Numbered from the stretch's first letter, positions 1-13,572 are shown. The stretch is 64,000 nt of DNA from Lobosporangium transversale (GCF_002105155.1 NW_019029019.1:1-64000), one strand, 5' to 3'. The notes: generated from the sequence alone by a model not told the origin. Translations and numbers: made by a program.

Positions 1-333
1 AACGGCCTGGGTGTGAAAACCAGTGGTATGGAACAGGACAACAGGACAACAGGATCCTCGTCCACTTCCAACCGTGAGATCCCTACTTCAGCATCACCTT
101 CCTCCTCATTCTTTTCTTTGCCAAGCTCATTCTCGTTAGCATCGCTCTTGCCCTCTTCCGCTTCTTCTTCAGCCTCTACAGAAGGATCTGGATTCTTTTC
201 TGGAGTTGGCAGTGAAAGTGCAAGGGCTGCAACGGCTCCTAGTGCTGGTATTGGATCTACCAACATGAGTGAGATTGAGTCGCTGTTGCTTCGGTCCATG
301 CCCATGTTTGGCAACTTGGTCTCGAGGGATTAA
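1..333 (+). CDS. 3' end of a serine-rich protein gene (partial)
   Basis: The frame is open from the first base and ends at TAA 331-333, so this is the last exon, or part of it, of a gene that starts upstream of the window. The roughly 110 visible residues are low-complexity, with runs of Ser, Thr and Ala, and finish in a more ordered tail (MSEIESLLLRSMPMFGNL) that could form a short amphipathic helix. No domain is recognisable. The gene converges on the ferric reductase at 813-3595, and the 479-base gap between the stops is mostly A/T homopolymer. I cannot assign a function. Confidence 0.55.
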   Translation, partial: NGLGVKTSGMEQDNRTTGSSSTSNREIPTSASPSSSFFSLPSSFSLASLLPSSASSSASTEGSGFFSGVGSESARAATAPSAGIGSTNMSEIESLLLRSMPMFGNLVSRD

Positions 334-812
334 GGAAACGAAAAAAAAAAAAAAAAAAAAAAAAAAATAGTATTGTTTATTTTTTATTTATTCTTTAGTG
401 CTCTGTTCTGTATAATATAGTTTTATCGACCTATCTATCCTCTTTGTATATAGTTTCTTTTATTTCTGGAATGAAAAAGTCGATGAAAATTGTCTTTGTT
501 TTTTTTTTTTTTTTTTTTTATTGTATGGACATGTTAAGGTTGTCAACTATCGATAGTTTTTTTTTTTTTATTTTTATTTTTTTTATTTTTTTTTTTTTTT
601 AGCAATGCAAAAATCAGTTTTTAAATAAGTTGTATCGGTTTTTCTTATTTTGAATATGTAAACACATTCATGTTTATTACTTACAATGGATAATGAATGC
701 TAAAAACTATGTAACTACATGTATATATACAATAGAGACCGAATTACTCTTCTTTTTTTTTTTTTTTTTTTTTTGCAAAAAAAAAAAAAAAAAAAAAAAA
801 ATGGGAATTGCT
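334..812. other. Convergent 3' intergenic region with long A/T tracts
   Basis: This lies between two convergent genes. It holds A-tracts at about 341-367 and 778-801 and T-tracts at about 499-520, 559-600 and 751-774. No gene or RNA is visible. It presumably supplies the 3' untranslated and poly(A) regions of both neighbours. Confidence 0.6.
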
Positions 813-3595
813 TTAAGGAGCCCAGGTCTCACGGTGGAAGTCTGCGGACCAGTCGGCTTTCTTGACTTGCTTCTCAATCATATCGACGAAGCCATCAGGA
901 CCACCTCCAAAGACAGAGACCAAGCCCTGACCCTTGGCCTTGGAACCAACACCGGCATCGACGAAGCCCTGGATGACCTTCTTGACATCAAGGCGGCCAC
1001 GGGAGTAGACGACATCACCCTCATCCCAGTTACCGTCCTCAGTGGCCAAGCGTTCGTCTTCAGTAGCAAAGTCAGGGTATGGCAAGCCCTTCTCAACATC
1101 CTTACCACGGCGGCTGAGCATGACACGGGCGGACCAGACAGCCAAGTAACCAATGATGGAGGCCACAACGATCTGGATCGTACCAGGGATCAAGGCATAG
1201 GTCCAGCGGCAGTTGGCACTAACATAGGTTCCACGAAGCTTGGTGGTTGGGCACCAGTTCGAAGGACCCTCCCAGGCAACAGTACGGGCGATGCACCAAC
1301 CAGCCAGAGGGACAAGGATGATAAAGGCAGTGACAGCAAGATCGAGCTTCGCCCACTTGGTCGCAACAGAGACAGAGTTGCGGGCCTGGAACGTAGGAAG
1401 GGGTTGGTCGTGGTAAGTCATGGCACGGGTAGGGGAAGTAGCAATAGGCTCATCAGCCTCAGCAGCCTTCTCGGCAGCAGCCAACTGAGCCTTTTCAGAG
1501 CTGGAGCCAGAAGCCTTGGTTGGTTCGGGTTCCTCAGTAATGACCTCAAGATTAACAACGGTGTGGACTGAGCCGGATCGACGGACAGAAGAGTCAGTGC
1601 TGCTGGCACCTGATTCGTCGGATGAGACAGCAGTCAGAGCAGATTCAGGAACAGGAGACTTTTCCTTCTCCCTTTCGTTCTCGGCCACAATCGTGCGACC
1701 GGAAAGAGCACGCTTCAATATGGTACCGGTACGCTTAAGGCTTGCGAAGCGCTTCTTCTTCTTCTCGGGTCTCTTATTCTTGAGAGTGACTTGGATATCA
1801 TTCTTGATCACATGTGCGTGTGCACCCATCAGGGTCTTGGGCTTATCAGGACGGGAGACATAGATCTCAACATGCAACCAGGAAGTGAAGCGAGGGTCAC
1901 GTGTGATCTGATGCAAGAACGAACCATAGGCGTGGAGCTCACTGCGGGTACGGAATGTGCAAATCAAGTGAAGTTGGGTGCGGAGAGGTTCATTTGAAGC
2001 AGCGATCTGGGCAGCGATGGCTTTGATCAAGGCCATAAAGGTTGTGATGGCAGCACCAGCAACAAAGATGATCATAGTCTCAGACTTGAGGTAGTCATGG
2101 CGGCGGTCACCAAAGACACCGTCGACATTCGCCCTGACGCGGATACGCTTATCCTCATTACCACAGAGACGAGCAAGTGCGTGGGTCCAGCTGAGTTTCG
2201 AGTCTTCGAAGGTACGGATGAACAAAGTCATGGAGTAAGGGTCCTCAGGCCAGTATGAGGCGATGGTGAAGGGATGGTAAAGAGTTCCGATCTGGGGGAT
2301 CTGAACTGCAATGTAATCGCCAGGGTAGTAGGGTTTCATGGGTTCGGGTGAAGTGAAGGTCAAGCGAATGATATCAGCATCAGCATTGAGGGAGCAAGTG
2401 GCCTCGGGCTCGACAGTGCGGGCCATCATCATCTTGGGGACGAAGCGATCGACCAAAAAGAGGACGATGGTGGGCAAGAGGTAGTACCAGAGCATGGGGC
2501 TGGGGTAGTGGGTCACCATGCCGACAAAGAAAACAGCGGTCATGAAACGATGCGAGCTCAAGAAAAGCAAGTAGCAGCGTCTACGGACCTGGGGGATTGC
2601 GCCAAGACCAAGAAAACAGACAGCGCCCTTTATGATATAGTATTACAAAAAGAATTGATGAAAAAAAAAAAAAAAAAAAAGATTAATATGTGGGCAGTAA
2701 TTTGGAGTGGCTGAGTAAACCAGGGGTGGGTGATCAAAAAGGGGGAAGTAGACTTACATAGGCGAACACACCCATCATATTCATAGTACCGCGATTGCGA
2801 TCATAAAAGTTGATGTCACTCTGGAGTTTGCCCTCGTTACCAAGGTAAGTGATGTATCCGATTGCGTGGATGGTGCTCCAGCCAACGATGGCAGCACCCA
2901 ACCATCTGTGAAGAGGGATGATTTCTGAGTAGGTGAAGCCAATGGCATGAAGCATAGAGCGACGGAGGACCAAGAACAAGATCATGCCGCAGCATGCAAC
3001 GATAGTATAGCCACTGGCATTACCAATCATACCTGTTCAATATGACAAGTGAGAAGGAATGTGAGTAAAAAAGGAAGGGCTTTAAATGCATGGGAAAAGG
3101 GTTCACAAGAGGGGGAAAAAAAAAAAAAAAAAAAAAAAACTTACGACCAACACCGCTAACCACTCCAAAGCGTGCAACCATGTTTCCGGTGCCATAGACC
3201 ATTGGGACGATGAAGAAGGTTAAATTCAGGAGCACAACAACAAGGACCATGATCCAGTACTTGACAGTGTAGCCCCACCAGATATGACGCTCCCAAAGGG
3301 AGATCTTTTGGTTGACAGAGGCAGGGGCAGTAACTTTGGCGATACTGTGTTGGAATTCACGCTCGGCGCGGTAGTAGTGACCCCAGATGGTGGCGAAATG
3401 GCCCAAAACTGAAGGAGCAATGCAAAGACCAAGTACATAGTAATCACGTTGGTTATAAAAGTAATTGGGACCGATCTTGGTGTGCCATGTCAATTCATAA
3501 TCAACAAAGTTGTAGCCAATTGGGATTAGGATACAGATGAGGATGAAGATAAAGAAGGGGTTGAGGAGATGGGGACGCTTGAATGTGAACGCCAT
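813..3595 (-). CDS. Ferric-chelate reductase (FRE/NOX superfamily), copy A
   Basis: Membrane flavocytochrome expected to move electrons from NADPH through FAD and two haems to extracellular ferric or cupric chelates. Exons (minus strand): 3595-3145, 3032-2758 and 2627-813, 846 aa, starting at ATG 3595. The introns of 112 and 130 bp both contain T-tracts. The haem ligands fit H-x13-H twice, His192/His206 (HRWLG motif) and His268/His282. The FAD motif HPFTIAS lies near residue 360 and the nucleotide-binding AGAAITTF near 432. The C-terminal glycine motif reads FGGGPDGF, without the Cys often found there, and the protein ends ETWAP. A long Ser/Lys/Glu-rich insertion with two hydrophobic segments (about 670-691 and 719-746) separates the halves of the NADPH domain. 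A paralog lies at 41782-44367. Substrate (iron or copper) and membrane are not shown by the sequence. Confidence 0.85.
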
Positions 3596-4850
3596 GGTGT
3601 GGAAAGGAGACTATATCGGCGCCGATAGGGTAATGAAGAAAAGAGAAACGACGGCTGTAATTAGAGGAGACTAAAAAAGGTCAACACTGGCCGAGACAGA
3701 AAGGAAAAGTAAAAAAGAGAGAGATATAGAAAAGTAAAAGAGATTATGCGTATATGACGAGAGTGGACGAAGGATGATGAAAGGTAGAGGAGAGGAGATG
3801 AATGATAGAGGGTAAATGGTCAGAAGAGACTTTAGTCTTCAAGAGCCAATGTTGAGTGATGAGCTGGAATGAAGGATGGAGGAGGAGGGGGGGGGGGGGG
3901 GGGATGGTCAAGAAACGGAGGCCTTTTATATCAGATCATTGCAAGATGGATCGAGTTTATGAGGGTGGACAAGGTAAGGGCTGGGCCATACCCGATAATC
4001 CGTATCAACATAACAGGATCGAGCAAGGAGGAGACCGAAAACCCCGAGATACTCAGCAACGCGAATGACAGCGACGACAGAAGCAACAGGGACCAAAACA
4101 AAGAAGGAAAACAGATGGGGATGGATGGAGCATCATGAGATTGAAGGGAGAGCGAGGGTCCAATTGAATTGAGTATTGAATGATGATTCACAGACCATGG
4201 ACATGGTTTTTTTTCAATTGATTGTGCGTACTGATTAGTATATATATGTATATATATAATATAATATATGTATTATATATTTTCCTATCAACGACAGTTG
4301 CTTTCCCAAGAGAGTAAAGAGAGAGAGAGTAGTGAATGTCTAATTGAAAGATAAATGAATGGAGTGACGAAAGAGGAATGGAGGGACAGATTGTATGCAA
4401 GTGCGCGTGAGTAATGAGTAATCTACTGTAATCTGATGAATAGCTTTTTGAATTATTGAGTTGTAAGGACTGAATTACGCATCTCACCCTGAGATTAAGA
4501 GCAGTATGCATGCGAAAGAGAGAGTTAATAGAGATCATTGATCCTTGCCTTGCAACTATATAACAATTATAATATTAGATACATGTAAGTGTATAATATG
4601 AATGTAAACATCACAAAAGAGTGGTCTGAGTGAACTGTTTTATATATATATATAACTGTAACTGTTTATATTGTATATATATATATTGTATATAGGGGCA
4701 TTAGAATGCAATTGAATGAGTGCTGATATATAGATGTGTTTACATCGATGGATGTTGATGCTGATTTCTTTTTTATTGATGCCACGATGTGCAATGATAT
4801 AAATTAAGGTTCACATTCAACATTCAATTGAATTGACATTTTATTCTGCA

Positions 4851-4928
4851 TTTACATTTACATTTACATTTACATTTACATTTACATTTACATTTACATT
4901 TACATTTACATTTACATTTACATTTACA
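4851..4928 (+). repeat. (TTTACA)13 hexanucleotide microsatellite
   Basis: Thirteen uninterrupted TTTACA units lie in non-coding DNA. The unit is not a telomere unit of the TTAGGG type. Confidence 0.95.
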
Positions 4929-6220
4929 TTTTAGATAGACAGAATATATACATTTATACATTTGCATTTACTTATATTTATTAAAAAGTCCTTAAAATAT
5001 AAAATATATATATATATATATATATATCGTTTCTCTCTTTTTGGCTCGAGTGTTCTCAATCGCTTGATCGTGTCCGGAGGTGTCCGTGACCCGAAGGGCC
5101 CAGGCTCAGTTTTTTTTTTTTTTTTTTTTTTTTTTCTTATTCTCTCGATGAAATCTTTTCACTTTTACTTTACTCCAATCCCCTACTGTCTGCCCTTAAC
5201 CACCCGCTCTCTTTTTAGTTTTCATCTTTTTTGTCCGCCCTCCTCCCCTGGCTGGTAGCTAAAAGAGTCCGGTTGCATCATCTAAAGTTCATTGAGTTGA
5301 CTTTACAAAGTTCATTATCAAATCCATACGTTATGATAGGATAGCTAATGGGCCAATGATGAGGTAGTAAGGAAGGATTGAAGGTGGGAATGCACATGTA
5401 GGGGTAAGGGGACAGAGAACAGAGAGTGACTGACTTCTAATTCAGTTTACTGTTCATGTAAAGTAAGAAATAAGAAAAAATAAAAAATAAAAAAAAAAAA
5501 AAAAAAAGATTACATATGTGGTTCTGGAGTGTGTCTCTAAATGACAAATATGGGATGAGCATTGACAGACACGGGTATTGATGTGCCTGTGGACAATGCT
5601 TTTTCTTTTTTCAATGGTCAAAATAAAAAATAAAAATTTTTTTTGCGCGTGTTAAAGCGAAGAGAAAAAAAAAATCTTTTGAAACTGATCCAATGAGATG
5701 AGAGAATGAGTAATATCAGATCCTGAATGGCCTTTCCAAATTCGACCTTTTTGTGTTATCAGATGGAAACAAACATGGACACACATACCCCCAATGCTCA
5801 TTTTTTTTTTTATTTCCCTCAACGGGACACATGTATACACACACACATCTTTTTTTAATGACCCCGGGGCAAGAAGGAAAAAAAATAAATAAATAAATAA
5901 TAAGGTACACACCAGAGTAGTGGACTTTGAATCATCTCTTTTTTCATTTTCGTAGGACAAAAGAGTAATAAAGACAAGCATATACACTTTTATGTACAAA
6001 TCGCTCACTCTTTCACTCCTCTTACATTTCTCTCTTTCTTTTTACTTGGATTGAGCGTCTAGGTTAAATAAAACGCACTGACTTTTAAAAAATAAAATAG
6101 TTCAGTCATATCCCTAACCTAGCCTAGCCTAGTCTAGCCTTTACACCCGACCGATCAGAAAAAAAAAAAAAAAAAAAAAAGGTTCGTTTAAGCATGGATC
6201 GGGCGGTCTGGCCTGGCTTT

Positions 6221-6251
<31 letters not shown>

Positions 6252-6410
6252 CGTATTTAGTCACAATTGGCGCGTGGAACCCTTTTTCGGGTACCTGCTC
6301 CCTATGCGGAAATCGAAAACATTCACAGGCGACCCGGTCAATCAGTCCCCTCTCCTCCTCCTTTTGGTTGATAAAAAATTTTCTTTCAGATAGAAAAAAA
6401 AAAAAAAAAA

Positions 6411-6628
6411 ATCTGATAAGGGATAAAAGGTAAACCTTTTTTTAATTCATGGTCGGGCTGCCATTGGGTTAAAGAGAGCCATTGTTTTCCCCGATCGCTC
6501 TTTTTTTTTTTTTTTTTCTTTTTTCTTTTCTCTACTTCTTTGGACTCGATAGTTCTCGAGCATCTTCTTGTTGCTCTCTGAAATAAAGAAATAAAGAAAC
6601 AAAGAAAAGTTTTTTTCTGATCTGATAA
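6411..6628 (+). promoter_or_regulatory. Two ATCTGATAA (GATA-factor type) motifs
   Basis: Exact ATCTGATAA occurs at 6411-6419 and 6620-6628. Iron-responsive GATA repressors of filamentous fungi (SRE/SreA family) bind ATCWGATAA, and a ferric reductase lies about 3 kb away. The distance is large for a fungal promoter and no transcript start is visible, so any link is inference. Confidence 0.2.
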
Positions 6629-7396
6629 AAAAAAAAAGAAAAAAAAAAAAAACGGCAGAGCCGCATCTGCGAAAAAAAAAAAAAAAAAAAAAAAGCCTAG
6701 CCTCCAACCTAATGCAAGTTCTTTATTTTTTTTTTTTTCATTGTTTGTGCTGTCATCACTTCCTTCTTCTTCTTTTGCTCTGGCTGAGATATATACCTTT
6801 ATGGTTTTAGGTAGTGAAAACAGATCGAAGCGAAACGACAAGCGATCCGAAAAGATAAGGCAAGCCCTAGCGAGCTTTAACATTAAATTATTATTATTAT
6901 TATTATTTTATACATGTATAAATTTTCTCAAGGTTGAGCGGAGAGAAAGAAAAGGTTAGAACAAGGCGGAGGTGTAAATGCAATGATGATGTTAATGGTG
7001 ATGATGTTAATAATGCAAGGTTGTGGATACGTCCGTTTTAGATGAACTGCACTCAAAAGGTCTCTGTCTAGTATAGGTCCCATCTCTCTCCATCTGATAC
7101 ATTGTATAGAGCATCTATGAAACGGATCCCTCTTTTCCCCATCCTTTATGCATTAATTTTTTTTTTAGTCTTTGCATCGTTAATAGAAGATAGCAAAGAT
7201 ATATAGCAAACCAAGTTTTCTTTTATTTAACGAGTGTGTATGTGTGTGTGTGTGTGTGTGCGTGTTTTTTTTTTTGTTATTCGCACAGCATATCTGAGTT
7301 TCTGAACGGTCCTACACACAAGTCCATATCGCATCTTTTTCTTAAAAAGTACTTTTTTTTCCGTATACGATTAGAGGAGGAGAGATATTCAGCCCA

Positions 7397-7434
<38 letters not shown>

Positions 7435-9492
7435 CTTCTCTTTCCCTTCCATCTATGTTTTTGAATTCTTGGAAGAAAACAAGAAAACAAGAAAAACAAA
7501 ACAAATGATCGCAACTTTCTTAAACTGTTTAAGCTAGTCGCATATTACCTATACACGTACATGTACAAAGGGATATTGCGAACACAAAGGAAATCTACTA
7601 TTATTCCATCTTTTTTTTTTTTTTTTTTTTTTTTGTTTTTTTTGTTTTGACAGAAGCCTAGAACGTGTTTTTTTCTATTTCCTATTTTGTATCTATTCTG
7701 TTCTAATAAGGGATCTTCTTTCCCCTTCAAATCTCGGAATCCCACAGTTGGAGGCTGCAGGGTACAGATGCATGGTAGCACAGCATAGACCGACTCTATG
7801 CAGCTCATGTACATGTATATATATACTGTATAATGTCATGTATATTATACACGAACATCTCCCCTTTCCCCCGCCCTTTTTTTTTTTTTTTTTTTTTTTT
7901 TCTTTTTTCTTTACACGTAATGTAGATGAACATTTTACTGTTCTATTTTATAATGTAAAATAAAAATAAAAAATAAAAAATAAAAAATATATATATATAA
8001 AAATGAAAAAGAAATAGATCGGACCACAAGGACATTGGTGTAATTATATATGTACTTGCTATTTAGTTGATGAGATCGTTGGTTCGGACGCAGGATCTGA
8101 CTTTGGTCAACTTTTATTTATTCGTAACTCGTAACTCGTAACTCGGAATGAGGAAAAAAGAAAAAAGAAAAAAAAAAAAAGATGTGTTCTATAGTTACAC
8201 ATCCATCTCTCTAGGCAATGTATTATATAGACGCGAAAGGACAGTTGATAGTGTATATATATATATAATATGTAAAAGATAATAGATTTTGGTAGACGTG
8301 TAAACCTGTATCTTGTTCTTTTATTGAATATATATAATATATACTTTAAAAATTACACTTTGGAAGGATAGAGAGACCCGAATCTATCGAAAAGAATAAA
8401 ACTGATAGATCATGCAATTTAAAAAAAAAAAAAAAAAAAGAAAAAGAAAAAGTCGATACTTTTTATATGTATTATAAATCGACTAATGTTGCATATAGCA
8501 CATAAACAAGACGCGACTCTAGTTGCTCTAGAAATCCGTAAACTTGAGACTTTCTAGGGCCTTCGTAGGCTATGATCACGTTTTTTTTATTTTTTATTTT
8601 CATCCGACATAGGATTGGTCCAAGAGAGAGAGAGATCACTCTGTCGTAGTAAAAGCGTAGATGTGTAGAAAACAAAACAAATGCAAATGCAAAAGCAAAA
8701 AAAAAAGAGAACTTGAATAACATAGCATAGTATATACAAATATATACTACATGTTATCTATTTTATCTATATATGTATGCTCCATAGTCATGCCTTGTCC
8801 TTCACAGGCCTAGATTGGCTTCTTTTTTTTTTTTATGTGGCATTTAATATTTGGTATTAAGGATATAAAACTAAGATATAGGATGTTTACACTCCTCGTA
8901 AGTGGTTATCCATAAACTGATCAAAAAGTCGATAACAATGTTTGAACTATATATATATACTAATATATAATAATGTATAATAACAATGATAATATATAAT
9001 AATAAGCAGATATGCAATTTCTCCAACAAAGACGTGTTTTTTGGAGACAGCTGACTTGAGTCGAGTTATCTATGACAAACATTGTCCAAAAAGAAAAAAA
9101 AAGAAAAACATGTAATAATGATCTAGAGCCATTCTATGCTCCTTTTGCTTTACCAATTGCAATTGCATAGAACGTCTTTGTTACTTGTGGCACGGATCGA
9201 CAATTTATTTTTTTTAAAAAAAAAGGAAGGGAGAAAGGAAAGGAAGAAAGGGAGAAAAAAAAAAAAAAAAAAAAAAAAAAGCCAAAGAATGAATCGAGTA
9301 TGCACTCTAAGATTCTAGAACAGGACAATGAGCGAGTAGACCATTGTCAATCGATCATAAAGTTATCGATCACGCCGCGCTATTGCTTTTTTTTTTTTTT
9401 TTTACCTCGTGTTTATGGCCTTACTTTTTTTTTATTTTTTTTTTACGCAAGATGACAAAACTGTGTTCTAATTCAATAAGGGTCCTCTTTAG

Positions 9493-9526
<34 letters not shown>

Positions 9527-9611
9527 CATGTCCGTGGAATGAAGGGAGCAAATAAAAAAAAGGTTTTTGGGGTGTATGTGTATGTGTAAAAAGGAGAATA
9601 GTAATAACAAG

Positions 9612-9643
<32 letters not shown>

Positions 9644-11073
9644 TTGTGGATAATCGGATAAGGATGGATTAGTTCGCCAATGACGCGTCGCGATTTCTTT
9701 TGATGACATTTCATTCATGCATGTGCAGCCCATTATCAGCTCATTGATATCGATGAGACGGTGGGACAAAAAACAAAAAGAAAAAAAAAAAAAAAAAAAA
9801 AAAGAAAAACGAGAACAAAGGAGAGAGAGAGAGAGAGAGGAGGAAGAGGAGAATTAGCTTTGTGAGCCCTGGCGTCCATTTTATGGCGCTGCGTTCAGCA
9901 GCTTTTACTTTGGATGTTCTGTAGTACTTGATTACATGCTATTCTGCATCGATGTGCGAATATGTGCGTAAATATATTATCAATCTGTGTCTCTCTCTCT
10001 CTCTCTCTTTCTCTTTCTTCTTTTTTTTTTTTTTTTGTTCTGGCTGTTTCTATGCATGATACAAAATAAAAGACGTAAAAGGAATGTATGTCTGTATGTC
10101 TGTATAGTTGTATATTACATTATACGCAAACATTCGTTCGTGTCAAAAGATGAACGATCAAGGTTATCTTCTGCGCCTTAACCCTTGTTTCCTATGGGTC
10201 GGATGCTTTTTGTTCATGATGATCATATGGATTACATATTACGTTTGATTTGTCAATTGTCTGTCTCCTTTGTTGTTGTTGTTGTTTTTTTTATTGTTAT
10301 TATTATCTTTTTTTTTTTTTTTTCAGCTGTGTCTTTTGTCTTTCCAGGTTAACGGCGCAGGTCGTATGATAAATTGAAGTGTAATTGGCAGAGAGAATTA
10401 AGGATGTTGGTGTATCATGTACTTTGTAGTCATCATTGCATTATAGTGCTCTATTGCTTTCTTCTTGTCCTTCCTATTGCTTCGATTGCAAAGTTGTTAC
10501 GTTGGAGAATATAGAGGAAAAGAAAATAAATGCAGACGCGTACTATATGATTCTTTCTTTTCTTCTAGCTAAAATTCCCTGCCGAAATAATTCGTTTCTT
10601 TTTTTTTAATTTCTACACAAACGACTATACACCTGCATAGCATACAAGGATAATGCATTCTCCTAGGGATCTGCTCCTTTCCTTGACTCTTAATTGCGTT
10701 AATGGCAATAAACTCAAATCTGATATCTCTTTGGTATACACAATATATATATTCAATAAAAAGTATTCAAATGTATATAAATGTATATATTGTTTATTGT
10801 TGTTGTATTGAGAACTTGTAACTTGTACTGCGACTAAAGTACCTATCCTGTACATGCGCATCTTTTTTTTTTGTTTTTTCCATGTCCATGCCTTTTTTCT
10901 TTTTTAGACATCATGCTTTCCAAACATGGTACATATCAGATCATGACCTAGACGGTTGTGGTATTTATTCGTACATGTAAAAAAAAAAAAAAAACCACAT
11001 GCATGAGTTTACTGGATGACTTTTTTTTTTTTTTTTTGGCCTTGCCAAAAAAGTAGCACCATCTCCGAACTGA

Positions 11074-11104
<31 letters not shown>

Positions 11105-11168
11105 GTTTCTTCACATCCTCTGCTTTTTCTTTTTTGTTTTCTGTACCCACAAAGCCGAATGCATCTTC

Positions 11169-11252
11169 ATCTGATATTTCTCATCTGATATTTCTCATCT
11201 GATATTTCTCATCTGATATTTCCCATCTGATATTTCTCATCTGATATTTCAT
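11169..11252 (+). repeat. Six tandem copies of a 14-bp unit (ATCTGATATTTCTC)
   Basis: Six head-to-tail 14-bp units; the fourth ends CCC instead of CTC and the last ends CAT. Each contains a WGATA core. There are no spacers, so this is a minisatellite and not a CRISPR array. Confidence 0.9.
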
Positions 11253-11947
11253 TTCTCTGTAGTTATATATTAATCTATACCTTTGTAAAGGAACTGAATA
11301 ATAATAATAATAGTAATAAAAAATATTTTATCCTTCACTGTTTTAGTTTCCAGACCTATCTTTTGCCCGCTATTTTGCTTTCTTTTTTTCGTCCGACGAG
11401 TTGAAAGGAATCCTCCAACTCAGCTTGCATTGAACTATAATGAATATCCCACGCCTCATAGAGCAAAAAAAAGAATGAAAGAAAGAAAGAAAGAAAGAAG
11501 AAAGAAAAGAAGAGAAAGGAAAGGTATTAGAAGAAGATGCAGAGTGGATGCATTGCTGCTTCATTCCTTTCATCTGATAATGTATATAATACATGGATGG
11601 CATCCATTGGTGCTAAATAACTGTGCTACCCGCATCGCGCCATTTTTCTTTATTGTTGTTGACAACAAAGAAATCCTTGGCTAGTATATATATACTTATT
11701 ATTATTAAGGCCAGTTGGTCATTACTAATAGAAAACATATTATATATATAATATATTATGTTATATATACATCTTGTTCGGAAAATGATGAACTAATATG
11801 GCTCTTGACTCTTGGCTCTCGACGCCCGGTGCATTCGCGACATGCGCGAATAATGAGATGGAAAAACAATGATGCAGGTGCTATGCCCATGTTTTTTTTT
11901 TTTTTTTTTTTTTTAATGGTCCTTTTTTGGATTCGGAAATCCGAGAT

Positions 11948-11980
<33 letters not shown>

Positions 11981-12874
11981 CTTTTCCTTACTATTGGTCT
12001 ATATTGCAAAAAAAAAAAAAAAAAAAAAAAACGATCGGAAGCGTCATTGTACAGCAGCAATGAGTATACTTTATGAGTATATAGTATGAGTAGATGAATT
12101 GCATTTATATTTGTATACTGGTGTATTACAATAACCGGCTGTAACCAAGAAGTAGAGTCCAATATGTATTACAGATGTATAGTATATATATATAACAATA
12201 AAATATAAATGCGTAAGGAGCTAAAATGTCCACGGCTCATTTTTCGAGAAAAAAAAAAAAAAAAAAAAAAAAAAACGTACACGGATGTGTGTGTGTGGCA
12301 TGAGTACAAATAACAACAATGCAGCATGCAGGTGTTGTTGATGTTGGCCTCGGAGATGAAATACATATTGAAAAGGATTTTTTTTACAATAGTGTTTGTG
12401 TTATACTCTGTGTATAGAAAATGTTTAGAGACTTTCTTTATGCTAATGGAGATGGCGCATCTAGATTGAGTCGAACTTCAGTCTACTGTACCTTTCGGGG
12501 AAAGGGGGAGAAGGTTTAGGAACGCCTTTTCCAGCATCTGCATCGGACTCATCTTTCCTTTTTCGAAAAAGAAAAAAAAAACCACTTTAACAACCTAATC
12601 AACTTAAACAACCTAAACAACCTAAACAAGATAAGGACATGGTAATGTTTACTCTGTCCCAAAGAAGACCGAAATCTGTTTTTTTTTGGCGTAATTCGTC
12701 TCTTTGACCCTAAGAAGAGATAAGAGCTCCCTTATTTGTCAATGAAGATAACCACGTTTTCAAAGATTGTGGTCTAGTATTTATTCTAGCACTATAGGAA
12801 TTATAGTAAGAAAGTAATACGCGTATCAAATGTTTTTATTTTTTATTTTTTTTAATCCGCCCTAGTCGTGGTCT

Positions 12875-13572
12875 CTAGGCTTGATCTTGCTCTGTTCTCG
12901 CGTCTTCAGGCACACATTTGTTCCATATGCACGATGGTATTAATCGACTCCACATTCTAATGAGCAGGTTCTCGAAATAGGGTCTTCTGCATACGATCGA
13001 TGATATAAGAAGGAGCATGCAGCTGTACAGTGGCAGTGTAAGGACAACATAGGCAATTCTGAACGACCATGGTCCTTGGCCTAAGGATCCTGTCAGTCCT
13101 AATGCCTTCATCAAAGGCTTAACAACCAACATGGTAGATGACCCTGTAACTGAAAACACGATCTAAATATTGAGACGTGGGAAGAAGAAGAAGAAGAAGA
13201 AGAAGAAGAAGAAGAAGAGGAAGAGGAAGAAAGAGGAAAAAAAAAAAAAAGTGAAGGGGAATTAGGATTAATGAGCGCAATAAAGTAAAAATGCCTTTAT
13301 AACTTTTTCTTTCCTTTTGAGATTCTTCTTACAAAGATAATAATCCATTCTATCCACCAGTTGGCACTGAATCGATAACGGACCATGGCACGATGGTGCT
13401 GTAGACGCTCGTCCCTCGGCTTGGGAGCATGGGTAGCAGTACCAGGGGTGACTCTAGGACCATCTTGATCATGAATATTCACAATAGTTGCAGTAGGAGC
13501 AGCATGGTTTACATCATGTCCCTGTTGTGGCTGCAGAAGGGGTTCAGCTTCTTGTCTAGTTGCTTGCGACAT
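12875..13572 (-). CDS. Small membrane protein, DUF6787-like
   Basis: Two exons, 13572-13333 and 13162-12875, separated by a 170-bp intron rich in GAA repeats and an A-tract. The join is phase 0 and gives 175 aa from ATG 13572. The first roughly 55 residues are polar and Pro/His/Gln-rich, resembling a disordered or targeting N-terminus. They are followed by an aromatic segment (NWWIEWIIIF) that runs across the splice into SVTGSSTMLVVKPLMK, then a hydrophobic segment (FRIAYVVLTLPLYSCMLLLISSIV) and a Trp/Arg-rich tail. The pattern 'TGSST-VVKP-K ... W-FR-YV ... P-YS ... YF---MW-R' matches my memory of DUF6787, a small membrane family in bacteria and some fungi. No biochemical role is known to me. 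The coding call is firmer than the family call. Confidence 0.7.

Larger units (their letters stand above)
3596..12874. other. 9.3 kb gene-poor, homopolymer-rich region
   Basis: I find no protein-coding gene here. The open frames are short and made mostly of Lys or Phe runs read from A/T tracts. About 3596-4500 is the upstream region of ferric reductase A. The rest holds dozens of A or T tracts of 15-40 bases, a GT microsatellite near 7234-7264, AT dinucleotide runs (for example about 4660-4695), a TTTACA array at 4851-4928 and a 14-bp array at 11169-11252. Exact ATCTGATAA motifs occur at 6411, 6620 and 11572. No tRNA or rRNA fold was recognised. It could hold unannotated noncoding transcripts or regulatory DNA; nothing seen proves either. 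Confidence 0.6.

Noticed and set aside
693-1571. 292-codon open frame on the plus strand
   Set aside because: It is the antisense of the ferric reductase A coding exon and starts in homopolymers; no domain and no independent support.
4851-4928. Telomere-like array (TTTACA)n
   Set aside because: Internal, 78 bp only, unit not G-rich, no subtelomeric context.
11169-11252. CRISPR-like repeated array
   Set aside because: Direct 14-bp units without spacers in a eukaryotic genome; it is a minisatellite.
7236-12162. Many 60-120 codon frames rich in Lys or Phe
   Set aside because: They are translations of A/T tracts and microsatellites without motifs, paralogs or splice context.
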